Below, in pieces: positions 1 to 8,860 of a DNA stretch of 64,000 bases. How positions within the stretch are numbered: the stretch's first letter is position 1; the number at the start of each line of letters is the position of its first letter. The position numbers were made by a program, and so were the translations under genes. Source of the DNA: Sporosarcina cascadiensis (GTDB taxonomy: Bacteria; Bacillota; Bacilli; Bacillales_A; Planococcaceae). Location of the stretch: positions 62,001 to 126,000 of the forward strand of contig NZ_WHVV01000007.1 in the NCBI RefSeq assembly GCF_009650995.1, read 5' to 3'. The notes below the pieces were generated by a model, which had not been told where the DNA came from, made no database searches, and worked only from the letters and a program-made list of their open reading frames with translations.

Positions 1-1
1 A

Positions 2-454
2 TCATCTGAAAAACTGGTGAAGGAAGAAATTGAAAAGAAAGCGGCCGGTAAAAATGTTTTGCAGCGGCTGGAAGCATTCGAGCTGTTCACAGAACAACAG
101 GAACGCGCGCCTGTGTTATCTGACTCTTCATTTAGAGTGGAACTGTCTGAAATGAATGCTGAGGATCGTCAAAATCAAGTAACCGGTCAGCTGATTCCAC
201 CAGTGAAAGAAAACCAAGCTTCAGCAGCTGAAACACCGGCAATTGTTGTCACGTCAAGTTCATCGACCGCAGTATCTGCAGCAAACGGTTCACATATCGA
301 TGTGAGTGCGGGATTGTGGAGTGAACAATTGCAGGCGGTTCGGACAATCAGTACACGATGGTATGCAGAACACATACTGGGCAAGCTCCAGTGGACTCAT
401 CCGCCTCCTGGACAGCCGCCCCAGGCAACTCCTTTTTTATACGTTAGTATCTAA
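2..454 (+). CDS. C-terminal part of an unidentified protein (5' end outside window)
   Basis: The reading frame is open from the left edge of the window, with no in-frame stop before a possible GTG at 17, so the gene very probably begins upstream. The visible part is hydrophilic and rich in Glu, Gln, Ser and Thr, with a Ser/Thr/Ala-rich stretch in the middle and a short Pro-rich tail (HPPPGQPPQ) before the stop. No domain or catalytic motif is recognised. It ends 24 bases before an LPxTG surface protein and its sortase and may share their transcript. A regulatory or surface role is a guess from position only. Confidence 0.5.
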   Translation, partial: SSEKLVKEEIEKKAAGKNVLQRLEAFELFTEQQERAPVLSDSSFRVELSEMNAEDRQNQVTGQLIPPVKENQASAAETPAIVVTSSSSTAVSAANGSHIDVSAGLWSEQLQAVRTISTRWYAEHILGKLQWTHPPPGQPPQATPFLYVSI

Positions 455-478
455 CTAATAAAAAAGGAGAGAACAAAC

Positions 479-2617
479 ATGAAAATAAACTGGATGAAAA
501 AAGTCGGAATCACATTTGCTGCAGGAGTCTCGATTTATGCGCTCCCGGCAATCGCTCAAGCCAATGAGGAAGCTGAAACCATTTCAGATGTCAATGAAGT
601 TCAGGAAGCAAAGCCAATTGTCGATATACAGTTGAAAGATCTTCCTGTAGTAGGTGATGTCAATGTTCAAGTGCCTTCCCCTGAGAGAAAGAATCAGGAG
701 ACCGGCAAGAAGGAAAAGTCTGCAGTCAAGGTGCAAGTGAGCGAGGGTATCATTGACAACTTGGAAGTGGATGTGGCACCTGTTGAAAAGACTGAACAGC
801 AGGAAAAGAAAGCAATTGCGAATGTAAAACTGTCTTCACAGATTACGAATGATGTCGAAGTGAACGCAGTGGCGAAGGAGACGAAACAGCATGGAACTAC
901 AGCTGAAACATCTTCAAGCCTGGCGAAAGTGAATGCAGATGATTTGCCTGTTGTCGGTCAGACGGAAGCAGGTGTCGCAGAGCAGAAGCAGACAACTTCT
1001 GAAGACGGCGCTTCATATGACGGCGGTGTGGTGGAAGTGGATATCGAGAAAGTGCCGGTTGCGGAAGAAACGCATGTCGGCGTACTCGACAAGCATGTGA
1101 AGAAGACCAATGATTCCTATACAACAAAAGGAGGAGCAGTGCAAGCAGATCTGGAAGCTCCGGGTCTGCTGGATGAAATGCATATCGGAGTCTTGGATTC
1201 CACTGTCAAAGAAGATGAAACAGGTTCTTCATATGACGGCGGTGTAGTAGAGGCAACGATTGAAAAAGCGCCGATATTGGATGAGACGCATGTCGGTATT
1301 CTTGACCGACATGTGAGCGAGACAGAGGACAGCTATACGAGCAACGGCGGTGTTGTGCAAGCAGATGCAGCAGCTCCCGGTTTGCTTGACGATACACATG
1401 TCGGAGTCTTGGATTCCACTGTCAAAGAAGACGAAACAGGTTCTTCATATGACGGAGGTGTAGTAGAGGCAACGATTGAAAAAGCACCGATATTGGATGA
1501 GACGCATGTCGGTGTTCTTGACCGGCATGTAAGCGAGACAGAGGACAGCTATACGAGCAACAGCGGTGTTGTGCAAGCAGATGCAGCAGCTCCCGGTTTG
1601 CTTGACGATACGCATGTCGGAGTGCTGGATTCTCACGAAAAAAAAGATGGAAATTCACTAATGCTTGATGAAGGTGTTGTGAATTCAATGATCAAAAATT
1701 TACCGGTCATCGGCGACTTATCACTCGGCGTGCTGGACCGCCATGAAAGAGAAAACGGAAACGATTCATCTCTTTCAACCGGTGTCGCTCAAATTCTTTC
1801 AAACGGAACACTTCTTGAAGACGTTACAATAAACATTTTACGGAAAACTGAACAAACGACTGATGAAGGAACTCACATCAAGCAAGGCGTTGCGATTGTG
1901 GATTTGACGCTGCCTGTCATTGGCGATATAAAGGCAGATATTCTGACCAATGAAACATTCAAGCCGACAGCAGCTTTTCCACCGGTAACACCGCCGGTAA
2001 CGCCACCGGTAATTGAGCCTGGCGGGCCGTCTGTTCCTGACACAGATGTTGAAGAAGAACCCGGCAATAATGGGAACAATCCCAATGTGCCGGATGCAAA
2101 TGATGGAACTACGGAAATTCCCGGAATTGAAATCAATCCCATTCCAACAGTTCCAAATGAGGAAGACAGCGGCACACCCTCTGAAGACGGAGATGACAAC
2201 ACTTCAAATCCAAATGATCAGTCTGAGGGAAATGAAGATTCCGGAGATGCAAATGCAGTTCCAGGCGTACCGGAAGAAAACGAAAATTCCGATGCGGATG
2301 TGGGAACTGTGGACCCCGGGCAAGAGGGAACCGATGGATTACCCGGCGCATCAGATGATAACTCGACAGACAGTCAGCGAGAGCAAGGCACTTCAAATGA
2401 ATGGCTTGCACAGTTACTGGGTCAATCAGGCAATAACTCTGCAATGAAAAACAGTTTGTCTGACCGTTCGACAGGGCAGCCGTTCGCCGCGGATTCGGCA
2501 GATAGATTACCGACTACTGGAGGATTTCTGGATCCGATGCTGATGTCGATCCTTGCTGCATTGTTCTTACTCGGCGGAATTACTGCACGAAAATGGGCGC
2601 TGAGTAAATATGCTTAA
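479..2617 (+). CDS. LPxTG-anchored cell-surface protein with 72-residue tandem repeats
   Basis: A 712-residue secreted protein. Residues 1-28 are a signal peptide (basic N terminus, hydrophobic core, cleavage after AQA). The C terminus has a sorting signal: LPTTG at about 677-681, a hydrophobic helix, then Arg/Lys residues. The central part carries imperfect 72-residue repeats (216 bp), each with motifs like SYDGGVVEA, DETHVGVLD and GLLDDTHVGVLD. Two copies are nearly identical in DNA, flanked by more divergent ones. A Pro-rich stretch (repeated PPVT) and an Asp/Asn/Glu-rich low-complexity region precede the anchor and probably span the wall. The start is the ATG 8 nt after a GGAGAG ribosome site. 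The gene overlaps the downstream sortase by 8 bp, so that sortase is its likely partner. The function of the repeats is unknown. Confidence 0.85.
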   Translation: MKINWMKKVGITFAAGVSIYALPAIAQANEEAETISDVNEVQEAKPIVDIQLKDLPVVGDVNVQVPSPERKNQETGKKEKSAVKVQVSEGIIDNLEVDVAPVEKTEQQEKKAIANVKLSSQITNDVEVNAVAKETKQHGTTAETSSSLAKVNADDLPVVGQTEAGVAEQKQTTSEDGASYDGGVVEVDIEKVPVAEETHVGVLDKHVKKTNDSYTTKGGAVQADLEAPGLLDEMHIGVLDSTVKEDETGSSYDGGVVEATIEKAPILDETHVGILDRHVSETEDSYTSNGGVVQADAAAPGLLDDTHVGVLDSTVKEDETGSSYDGGVVEATIEKAPILDETHVGVLDRHVSETEDSYTSNSGVVQADAAAPGLLDDTHVGVLDSHEKKDGNSLMLDEGVVNSMIKNLPVIGDLSLGVLDRHERENGNDSSLSTGVAQILSNGTLLEDVTINILRKTEQTTDEGTHIKQGVAIVDLTLPVIGDIKADILTNETFKPTAAFPPVTPPVTPPVIEPGGPSVPDTDVEEEPGNNGNNPNVPDANDGTTEIPGIEINPIPTVPNEEDSGTPSEDGDDNTSNPNDQSEGNEDSGDANAVPGVPEENENSDADVGTVDPGQEGTDGLPGASDDNSTDSQREQGTSNEWLAQLLGQSGNNSAMKNSLSDRSTGQPFAADSADRLPTTGGFLDPMLMSILAALFLLGGITARKWALSKYA
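1007..1640 (+). repeat. 216-bp in-frame tandem repeat within the surface protein gene
   Basis: Copies begin near 1007 (diverged), 1223 and 1439, exactly 216 bp apart. The copies from 1223 and 1439 differ at only a few positions; the next unit decays after about 1640. The period equals 72 codons, so copy number can change without a frameshift. Confidence 0.85.
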
Positions 2618-3230
2618 AAAACACATAGTCGGCAAATGGATCGGCAATGTCTTGATGGCGACAGGAGCAGCAGTACTGTTGCTTCTCGCCTTTGGATTTA
2701 ATTCGAATCAGTCAAAGCAGTCTGAGCATGTGGATGCGTTTGCTGCCATGAAGGCGGATGCAGCAGATCAGGATAAAGAATCAGTAAAAGCGACGCAAAA
2801 TCCCGAGAAAACAGGAAAGAATTCTTCATTTGATCAAATAGAAGGGGTACTCGATATTCCTGAAATCGATCTCCATTCACCCGTGCTGCTCGGAGCAGAT
2901 GACCAAACGCTTGCAGCAGGCCTCGGAGCAATTGAAAATATGGATTCACCGGGCGAAACAGGTGGCAGTTACGCCATTGCCGGTCACCAGTCTTATGCAT
3001 TCGGCCACTATTTTAACCGTCTGCATGAAGTGGAGACAGGACAGGAATTTACGTTTGAAACTGTGGACGGTATTCAGCAGTATGAAGTGTTTGATATTCA
3101 AATTGTGAAACCGGAGCAAGTGGAAGTTCTGAAACGTCAGGATGGACTTGCCTTACTGTCATTAATCACCTGTTATCCCGAACGTTCAAATGAGTTCCGG
3201 CTGGTTGTGCAGGCCAAACGGATAAATTGA
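2610..3230 (+). CDS. Sortase (class D-like transpeptidase)
   Basis: A 206-residue membrane-anchored cysteine transpeptidase that links LPxTG proteins to the cell wall. One N-terminal membrane helix (about residues 10-30) is followed by a polar linker and the sortase barrel. The catalytic triad is visible: His126 in AGHQ, Cys188 in LITCYP (the TLxTC-type motif) and Arg197 in NEFRLVV. The ATG overlaps the end of the LPxTG gene by 8 bp, so the two are translationally coupled and this enzyme probably anchors that protein. The assignment to class D (YhcS type) rests on general similarity and small size and is less certain than the sortase call. Confidence 0.88.
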   Translation: MLKKHIVGKWIGNVLMATGAAVLLLLAFGFNSNQSKQSEHVDAFAAMKADAADQDKESVKATQNPEKTGKNSSFDQIEGVLDIPEIDLHSPVLLGADDQTLAAGLGAIENMDSPGETGGSYAIAGHQSYAFGHYFNRLHEVETGQEFTFETVDGIQQYEVFDIQIVKPEQVEVLKRQDGLALLSLITCYPERSNEFRLVVQAKRIN

Positions 3231-3234
3231 TTTA

Positions 3235-3288
3235 GAAAGAGGCTGTCATTGAAAGTTGAATTTGACTTTCAGGACAGTCTCTTTTTTA
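3235..3288 (+). terminator. Rho-independent terminator after the sortase gene
   Basis: A long hairpin with AGAGGCTGTC pairing to GACAGTCTCT, and an inner stem GAAAGT/ACTTTC, is followed by TTTTTT. It closes the surface protein-sortase transcript. Confidence 0.85.
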
Positions 3289-3377
3289 TGAAATTATATA
3301 GATAACAGGCTGTCGATAGACTTAGAATACTGCTGAATTATGATATACTCTGCCTATATAAGAAGGGTGGAATGAAA

Positions 3378-4079
3378 ATGGCACCGAAGAATTCAGATCG
3401 TTTTATTGTGGCTTATAACCGGATTGATAAAATACTGGCAAAGATGACGGATTTGCCGCCTCACTTTTCATTCTCGAGGCGAGTAGATAAAGCAAAAGAT
3501 AAAAATGCGCTGATCAGTCATTATGAAGAGGAACTGCGGGAATTCGGCAGTTTGCGGAATGCGATTGTACATAATAAAACGGGATTGGATTATGCCATTG
3601 CAGAACCCCATGATATCATCGTTGAAATGATTGAATCGATCGAGGAGAAATTATCGAATCCTCAAACAGTAAAAGATCTCTTTCAAGGAAAAGTGCATAC
3701 ATTGCAGGCGAATGAATCATTGGCAGCAGGTTTGAAATTGATCAGGGAAAGGAAATTTAATCAGCTGCCGATTTATCATAAGAAGAGATTCATAGGATTA
3801 ATCACGGCAAACGGTATTATGAACTGGCTGGCGGATCAGAATAAAGACGACATTTCCCGGGAAATACCGACATTATTTGACGTTTATAATCATGAGAAAC
3901 GTAAAAATACCTACCGTTTTATCAAAAGCACATTATCTGTTTATGAAGCAGAAGAATATTACAAGAGGTCCATTCTGAAGGGGAACCGACTGGAAGCTTT
4001 GCTCATAACAGAGCAGGGAGGGAAGGACGAAAAACTGATTGGCATCGTAACACCACTGGATTTATTGAAAATTGATTGA
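3378..4079 (+). CDS. CBS-domain protein with an N-terminal HEPN-like segment
   Basis: A 233-residue cytoplasmic protein. Residues 1-90 are helical and contain RNAIVH (Arg60 to His65), which resembles the R-x4-6-H motif of HEPN/DUF4145-type domains. Residues 100-230 form a CBS pair, seen in the segments LAAGLKLIRERKFNQLPIY and LITANGIMNWLAD and in the closing GIVTPLDLL. CBS pairs usually bind adenosine nucleotides. The ATG at 3378 is preferred over 3372 because the AAGGGTGG ribosome site is about 7 nt before 3378 and too close to 3372. The next gene starts 20 bp after this stop, suggesting cotranscription with the FetAB-type transporter. The CBS call is firm; the HEPN-like call is tentative. 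Confidence 0.7.
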   Translation: MAPKNSDRFIVAYNRIDKILAKMTDLPPHFSFSRRVDKAKDKNALISHYEEELREFGSLRNAIVHNKTGLDYAIAEPHDIIVEMIESIEEKLSNPQTVKDLFQGKVHTLQANESLAAGLKLIRERKFNQLPIYHKKRFIGLITANGIMNWLADQNKDDISREIPTLFDVYNHEKRKNTYRFIKSTLSVYEAEEYYKRSILKGNRLEALLITEQGGKDEKLIGIVTPLDLLKID

Positions 4080-4098
4080 GAAAGAAAAGGTGAACAGA

Positions 4099-4842
4099 AT
4101 GAATGGGGAGCTACATACGTCAATATATGAACCGGCAATTCATCTGCAGCGGGTTTCATTTGAAACAGCAAATATGAAAATCATTGATGAAGTGACGGGT
4201 TCGTTTCCGAAACAGCAGATTACCGTTTTGGTCGGTCCTTCGGGGGCGGGAAAAACGACATTGCTGAAGATGTGCAATGGCTTGCTGAATCCGACGGGAG
4301 GAGAGATATATTTGGACGGCAAACCGATTAAGGAGATGGTGCCTACCGAATTGCGCCGGCGGGCAGGGATGGTTTTGCAGCAGACACCAATGATTGAGGG
4401 AACTGTCTATGACAACTTAGCCCTTACTCTGCGTCTGCAGGGGAAAGAACTCCATCAGGAAAAAGCGTGTGAAATTCTGGATCAAGTAGGGCTTGAACAT
4501 CACTATCTGCAGCACGACAGCGACAGTCTTTCGGGAGGCCAGCGTCAAAAGGTGTCGATTGCACGGACACTGCTGAATAAATCCGATATTTTATTGCTGG
4601 ATGAAATCACTTCAGCTCTCGATCCTTCTTCATTGCATGAAGTGGAAGAATTAATTCGGAGTTTGCATGAAATCCATGGGATCACTGTTGTTTGGATTAC
4701 ACATAATCTGGAACAGGCGAAGCGGATGGGGCATTATGTCTGGATTATGATGAATGGAAAAGTGAAGGAGACGGGAGAAATCTCCGTCCTGGATCATTCT
4801 GAAAACCCCGAAGTCCAAAGCTTTTTGAGAGGGGATTTCTGA
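4099..4842 (+). CDS. fetA: ABC transporter ATP-binding protein, FetA-type (iron export)
   Basis: A 247-residue ABC ATPase with Walker A GPSGAGKTT (46-54), signature LSGGQ (144-148) and Walker B ILLLDE (164-169) followed by ITSALD. It pairs with the UPF0014/FetB membrane protein that begins inside its stop codon, as in E. coli FetAB, which exports iron and relieves peroxide stress. The ATG at 4099 is chosen because AAAAGG lies 8 nt upstream; earlier in-frame starts overlap the CBS gene and lack a site. The substrate is inferred from the FetB partner only. Confidence 0.8.
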   Translation: MNGELHTSIYEPAIHLQRVSFETANMKIIDEVTGSFPKQQITVLVGPSGAGKTTLLKMCNGLLNPTGGEIYLDGKPIKEMVPTELRRRAGMVLQQTPMIEGTVYDNLALTLRLQGKELHQEKACEILDQVGLEHHYLQHDSDSLSGGQRQKVSIARTLLNKSDILLLDEITSALDPSSLHEVEELIRSLHEIHGITVVWITHNLEQAKRMGHYVWIMMNGKVKETGEISVLDHSENPEVQSFLRGDF

Positions 4843-5606
4843 TGACGGCCACTGCTTTGCTTTTGACGCTTGTTTTTGTCTTTATCCCGATTATGCTGTC
4901 GAAAACGCTGGGGCTGCAGCTTGAAAAGGATACCATCGTAGCAGCCGTCCGTTCCACTGTCCAGCTTCTGCTCGTAGGCTTCGTACTCAAATTTGTCTTT
5001 GATTCGGAAAGTTATCTGTTCATCTTTCTGATGGTCGCTCTGATGATTGCGGCCGCTGTTCAGAATGCCCGAAAAAAAGGTCAGCAGATCAGAGGAATCA
5101 CATGGAAGCTGGCTGTGACCTTCATTTTCCTGGAAGTGTTGACGCAGGGTATTTTACTCGGCTTTGCTATTGTTCCCGCAACTGCGCAGTACATCATTTC
5201 ATTGACAGGTATGGTGATTGGGAACTCCATGGTATTGGCCATTCTGTTTCTCAACCGTTTTATTGCCGAAGTGGAAACACACCGTCCTGAAAGTGAGCTG
5301 ATTCTGTCTTTAGGAGGCACACCGAAACAAGCTATTCACCGTCAGCTGATCCGGTCCATACAGGCAAGCATGATTCCGACGATAGAAAGTCAAAAAACGA
5401 TTGGTCTTGTCCAGCTGCCCGGAATGATGAGTGGACAGATTATTGCAGGCGCAGATCCCTTGGAAGCCGTGCAGTTTCAGCTGCTGGTGGTATTTCTTTT
5501 ATTGACTACCGCCGCTTTAACGAGTGTTTGTTTAGGTCTGCTATCTTATCCTGCTTTGTTCAATGAACGCATGCAGATGATTCAAAAAGAACGTCTCAGT
5601 GATTGA
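4842..5606 (+). CDS. fetB: Iron export ABC transporter permease FetB (UPF0014 family)
   Basis: A 254-residue integral membrane protein with about seven hydrophobic segments and the UPF0014 hallmarks: KDTIVAAVRSTVQLLLVGF near residue 27, GMVIGNSM in the middle, and QLPGMMSGQIIAGADP near residue 185. It is the membrane half of a FetAB-type exporter. The ATG overlaps the fetA stop (TGATG), indicating translational coupling. A hairpin terminator follows 70 bp downstream. Known FetAB exports iron; the same substrate here is inferred. Confidence 0.85.
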   Translation: MTATALLLTLVFVFIPIMLSKTLGLQLEKDTIVAAVRSTVQLLLVGFVLKFVFDSESYLFIFLMVALMIAAAVQNARKKGQQIRGITWKLAVTFIFLEVLTQGILLGFAIVPATAQYIISLTGMVIGNSMVLAILFLNRFIAEVETHRPESELILSLGGTPKQAIHRQLIRSIQASMIPTIESQKTIGLVQLPGMMSGQIIAGADPLEAVQFQLLVVFLLLTTAALTSVCLGLLSYPALFNERMQMIQKERLSD

Positions 5607-5675
5607 AGAACTGCTGACTATAGTCTTTAAGGAAATGTAGTGATCCAATTCAATAAACAGAAATCACTCGTCTAG

Positions 5676-5706
5676 AGCACTCCGAGAATCGCGGTGTGCT
5701 TTTTTG
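5676..5706 (+). terminator. Terminator after fetB
   Basis: The stem AGCAC-CCG / CGG-GTGCT, with small internal mismatches, is followed by TTTTTT. Confidence 0.75.
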
Positions 5707-5761
5707 TGTGCAAGCGAAAAAGCAAAAGGCTGAGGTGAAAAGAGAGTGGATGAAATATAAC

Positions 5762-6645
5762 ATAAAAAATTTGGGTCTTCACCAAAACATGTGCTTGACA
5801 ACCCGTCACGTGCATGTTGGCAGTGTGTGGATTTGATATGTACGGGTTTCGTTTCTCGACTTTGAAGGGATTTTAATTGAAGTGTGAGTTTGCAGTTTAA
5901 ACCCGCTTCGGCGCTGGGGGATTGCCTTACGCTATGAGCCTACTGGCGAAGAACGTGCCAGCAGTCTCACAGCCACGGCCTACCCCGCAGTTGCGCCTTC
6001 GCTAGTGTGGGGAGTGTATGTCATTCTGCTTTTTTGCAGAGTGTGAGTCTAGTTAATGTATTTTCGTTTTTCCACTTTGCAAATGCAGAGATCATGATCT
6101 CTGCATTTATAGAATGCTAAGTATTGCATGAAACACCGCACCTATCGTAATTATCAAATGGCTTGCTCATACCGCCACTCACATAAAAAGTATTAAAACA
6201 CCAGACAGTGTACCTTCGTTCCAGGCAGCCTAAGTTCGCCGCAAGTGCCTTAATTTCTGCAAAGACCACAGAAATACGGCAAAGCGAACCCTTCGCTGTT
6301 CGCTTGGCAACGGCTGCATGACTCACTTCGTGTGAGCCCGCGGCAAAACCACTCGGGGAGGATCAGCCCGATAGGATGAGACAACTAAAGGGAGCGAAGC
6401 GAAATTAGCGTGCAGAAGAAACTCTGTATTGCCTTAATTTCCGCAAAGAGCGCAGAAATACGGCAAAGCGAACCCTACGCTGTTCGCTTGGCTCACCGAG
6501 GGCCCTCCCGAAAGCATCCGCCTGGAACGCAGGGAAACGGTATCCTTCCACTCTTATCCTATATTGCGCAATCACAGTCCAATCTCAAACTGCTCATGAA
6601 ATAGCCTGTCAAGCACACATTTTGGTGCAGAGCCAAAAATTTTAT
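5762..6645. repeat. Gene-free foldback repeat element with inverted termini (copy A)
   Basis: This 880-bp stretch contains no convincing gene. Its two ends are inverted repeats of each other: about 37 bp reading roughly AATTT(T)GGTCTTCACC then AAAACATGTGCTTGACA at 5768-5800, and the reverse complement at 6602-6645, with about 80% identity by eye. The left arm (to about 6048) recurs in reverse orientation at 15909-16150, including a 58-nt exact match (5894-5951 with 15981-16038). It carries a C-rich structured segment, a 62-bp internal direct repeat and several small hairpins such as AGCGAA/TTCGCT. Two short reading frames inside it have no ribosome site and are treated as chance. Confidence 0.7.
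6247..6492. repeat. 62-bp direct repeat inside the foldback element
   Basis: The segments 6247-6308 and 6431-6492 are almost identical, start 184 bp apart, and differ at only a few positions. Both begin GCCTTAATTT and end CTGTTCGCTTGGC. Each includes AGCGAACCC followed by (A/T)CGCT, a short self-complementary motif. Confidence 0.85.
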
Positions 6646-6773
6646 AAGCAATTTTCTGCAAACGCAATGCATGAACGGTATCCAGTGCGTATTTTTCATC
6701 TATTTTTCATAATAAAAAGCCAACTGAAGTTAATTTTCAGACTAGTCTAAAGGAATCATAATGCAAATACTAG

Positions 6774-6831
6774 TTGACAATGATTCTCATTATCACTTAT
6801 GATGATTTTTAATGAGAAGCGTTCTCATTAA
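6774..6831 (+). promoter_or_regulatory. Promoter with two Fur-type operators before the heme/siderophore importer
   Basis: The -35 box is TTGACA (6774-6779) and the -10 box is TATGAT (6798-6803), with an 18-bp spacer. A Fur-box-like sequence (6775-6795, core ATGATTCTCATTATCA) overlaps the -35 box and spacer. A second, perfect palindrome AATGAGAA-GCG-TTCTCATT lies at 6811-6829. The arrangement predicts iron-dependent repression of the operon starting at 6853. Confidence 0.85.
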
Positions 6832-6852
6832 AACAAGGGGGTACGGTGAAAA

Positions 6853-7824
6853 ATGAAAAAGTTTATAAGTGTATTCAGTATACTCATGCTGCTGTTCGTT
6901 TTAAGCGCATGCGGTACAGAGAATGAAAAAGCGGAGGATAAAGCAGCCGTTGCTGCAGTAAAAGCAGAAGAACCTGTTGCAAATGAAACGGCAGTAGAAG
7001 TAACAGATATGACCGGTCAGACTTTGGCATTTGAGGAATCGCCTTCTTCTGTTGCTGCTTTGAGCTCAGGTGACCTTGATATGCTCCTCGCGCTCGGCAT
7101 AGAAGTTGCCGGACGTCCAACAGTGCAAGGTCCGCCCATTAAAGAACTGGAAGGAATTCCGGAGATTGGCAATCCGCATCAGCCGAATTTCGAGAAAATT
7201 GCAGAGATTAATCCGCAAGTATTAATTGCAGCGCCCAGTTTTAAACAGCATGAAGAGAACATGAAGCGTCAAGGTACAGAAGTTGTCTACACAGCAGCCA
7301 ATTCGGTTGCAGATATTCAACAAACGATTGAGTTATTCGGGCAGATTTTTGATAAAGAAAAAGAAGCAAAAGCTATTAAAGATAATATTACAAACGAAAT
7401 AGAGAAAAATACAGAACAAAAAGCGGAAGCTGTGAAAACACTGCTTGTGTACGGAGCGCCGGGAACTTATCTGGCTGCGCTGCCGAACTCGCTGTCAGGT
7501 AATTTATTAGAATTGGCAGGAGGAGAAAATATCGCAAGTGATTTCCCGAATGAAGAAAAGTATCCACAGTATGCAAGCTTAAGTGTCGAGAAAATCATTG
7601 AGCGCAATCCCGAGATGGTGATGTTGATTACACATGGTGAACCGGAAGCAGTGAAAGCGGCTTTTGAAGAGGAAATGCTGAAAAACCCAGTGTGGAAAAA
7701 CCTGGATGCAGTAAAGGCGGGCAATGTCGTCGTTCTGCCATCTCATTTATTCGGCACAAACCCAGGCACAAAAGTAACGGAAGCACTTACTGTCATGAAG
7801 GAAAGTTTAGGACAGGTTAAATAA
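6853..7824 (+). CDS. Iron/heme ABC transporter substrate-binding lipoprotein
   Basis: A 323-residue lipoprotein with signal peptide and lipobox LSAC (Cys20). A charged Ala/Glu-rich linker of about 30 residues precedes a two-lobed periplasmic-binding fold of the BtuF/FepB/IsdE type: VTDMTGQTLAFEESPSSVAALSSGDLDMLLALG, then a long central helix, then EKIIERNPEMVMLITHG. It captures the ligand outside the cell for the downstream FecCD permease and ATPase. Fur-type operators lie directly upstream and an IsdG-type heme oxygenase ends the operon, so heme is the favoured ligand; a siderophore cannot be excluded. The start is supported by AAGGGGG about 12 nt upstream. Confidence 0.85.
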   Translation: MKKFISVFSILMLLFVLSACGTENEKAEDKAAVAAVKAEEPVANETAVEVTDMTGQTLAFEESPSSVAALSSGDLDMLLALGIEVAGRPTVQGPPIKELEGIPEIGNPHQPNFEKIAEINPQVLIAAPSFKQHEENMKRQGTEVVYTAANSVADIQQTIELFGQIFDKEKEAKAIKDNITNEIEKNTEQKAEAVKTLLVYGAPGTYLAALPNSLSGNLLELAGGENIASDFPNEEKYPQYASLSVEKIIERNPEMVMLITHGEPEAVKAAFEEEMLKNPVWKNLDAVKAGNVVVLPSHLFGTNPGTKVTEALTVMKESLGQVK

Positions 7825-7825
7825 G

Positions 7826-8860
7826 ATGATTGCTGTTCCTGAAAAAACGCAGACAGAACGCCATCCTCTTGCCAGGAAACGCATGATTGTACTTGTGGCA
7901 TGCAGCAGTTTGCTGGTGATCGCAGCGGCAGTCAGTTTAATGGTCGGTCCTGTGTCGTTCACCATGCAGGAAATCTGGAATGGTATTTTTCAGGCGAACG
8001 ACACGATGGAGCGGCGGATTGTCTGGGAGCTGCGCTTTCCGCGTGTATTGGTCGGTATGATCGTCGGAATCAGCCTGGCAGTGTCGGGCGCCATTCTTCA
8101 GGGAATTATGCGAAATCCGCTGGCTGATCCGGGAATCATCGGTGTCTCGTCCGGTGCGGGGCTTTCGGCTACTGTCATCATGATCATGTTTCCGGCATAC
8201 ATCATGTTCCTGCCGCTCGCTGCGTTTTTAGGTGCGCTGATCACGGCGCTGGTCGTTTACGCTCTGTCATGGAAAGGCGGCGCTTCACCTTTGCGGATTA
8301 TTCTTGTAGGGGTCGCTATCAATGCCGTCATCGGTGCATTCATGAGTGCGCTGATGCTGCTGTACAGCGACCGGGTGCAGTCCGTTCTGCCGTGGCTCGC
8401 TGGGGGGATAGCCGGCGTCGGCTGGGTGCAATTTGAAATGATCATTTATTATGCCATTGCGGCATTTGTATTTGCGGTCTTTTCGGTCCGGCATATCCGG
8501 ATTTTACGGCTCGGCGATGAAGTGGCCAAGCTGCTCGGGCATAATGTGGAACGCAGCCGGTTCTTTCTGATTGTGCTGAGTACGCTGCTTGCAGGCATGG
8601 CGGTCAGTGTCTCGGGTCTGATCGGCTTTGTAGGACTTGTTGTTCCGCATATTATGCGGTCGATCGTCGGAGGAGATTACCGATTTCTTCTGCCTGCCTC
8701 TGCGCTCAGCGGAGGATTGCTCGTCGTTGTGGCGGACACCATTGCCCGTACAGCTTTCAATCCGATTGAACTGCCTGTCGGTATCCTGCTGTCTTTCCTC
8801 GGCGGACCGTTCTTCTTATATTTAATTCAAAGACGGAGGGATTCATTTGCTGATAACTAA
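7826..8860 (+). CDS. FecCD-family iron/heme ABC transporter permease
   Basis: A 344-residue FecCD/BtuC-type permease with about ten membrane helices. Family motifs are visible: RVLVGMIVGISLAVSGAILQGIMRNPLADPGIIGVSSGAG near residues 70-110, and GFVGLVVPHIMRSIVGGDYR near 270-290, where the ATPase couples. It begins 1 bp after the binding-protein stop and its end overlaps the ATPase start by 14 bp, so the three subunits are coupled. Confidence 0.92.
   Translation: MIAVPEKTQTERHPLARKRMIVLVACSSLLVIAAAVSLMVGPVSFTMQEIWNGIFQANDTMERRIVWELRFPRVLVGMIVGISLAVSGAILQGIMRNPLADPGIIGVSSGAGLSATVIMIMFPAYIMFLPLAAFLGALITALVVYALSWKGGASPLRIILVGVAINAVIGAFMSALMLLYSDRVQSVLPWLAGGIAGVGWVQFEMIIYYAIAAFVFAVFSVRHIRILRLGDEVAKLLGHNVERSRFFLIVLSTLLAGMAVSVSGLIGFVGLVVPHIMRSIVGGDYRFLLPASALSGGLLVVVADTIARTAFNPIELPVGILLSFLGGPFFLYLIQRRRDSFADN

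Noticed and set aside
897-2447. Several antisense and alternative-frame reading frames in the LPxTG gene
   Set aside because: They arise from the in-frame 216-bp repeats and the low-complexity Asp/Asn-rich region of the real gene.
6117-6604. Short reading frames inside the foldback element
   Set aside because: They contain the direct repeats, lack ribosome sites and resemble no protein I recognise.
5762-6645. Insertion sequence with transposase
   Set aside because: The ends are inverted but no transposase or long reading frame lies between them; at most it is a non-autonomous element.
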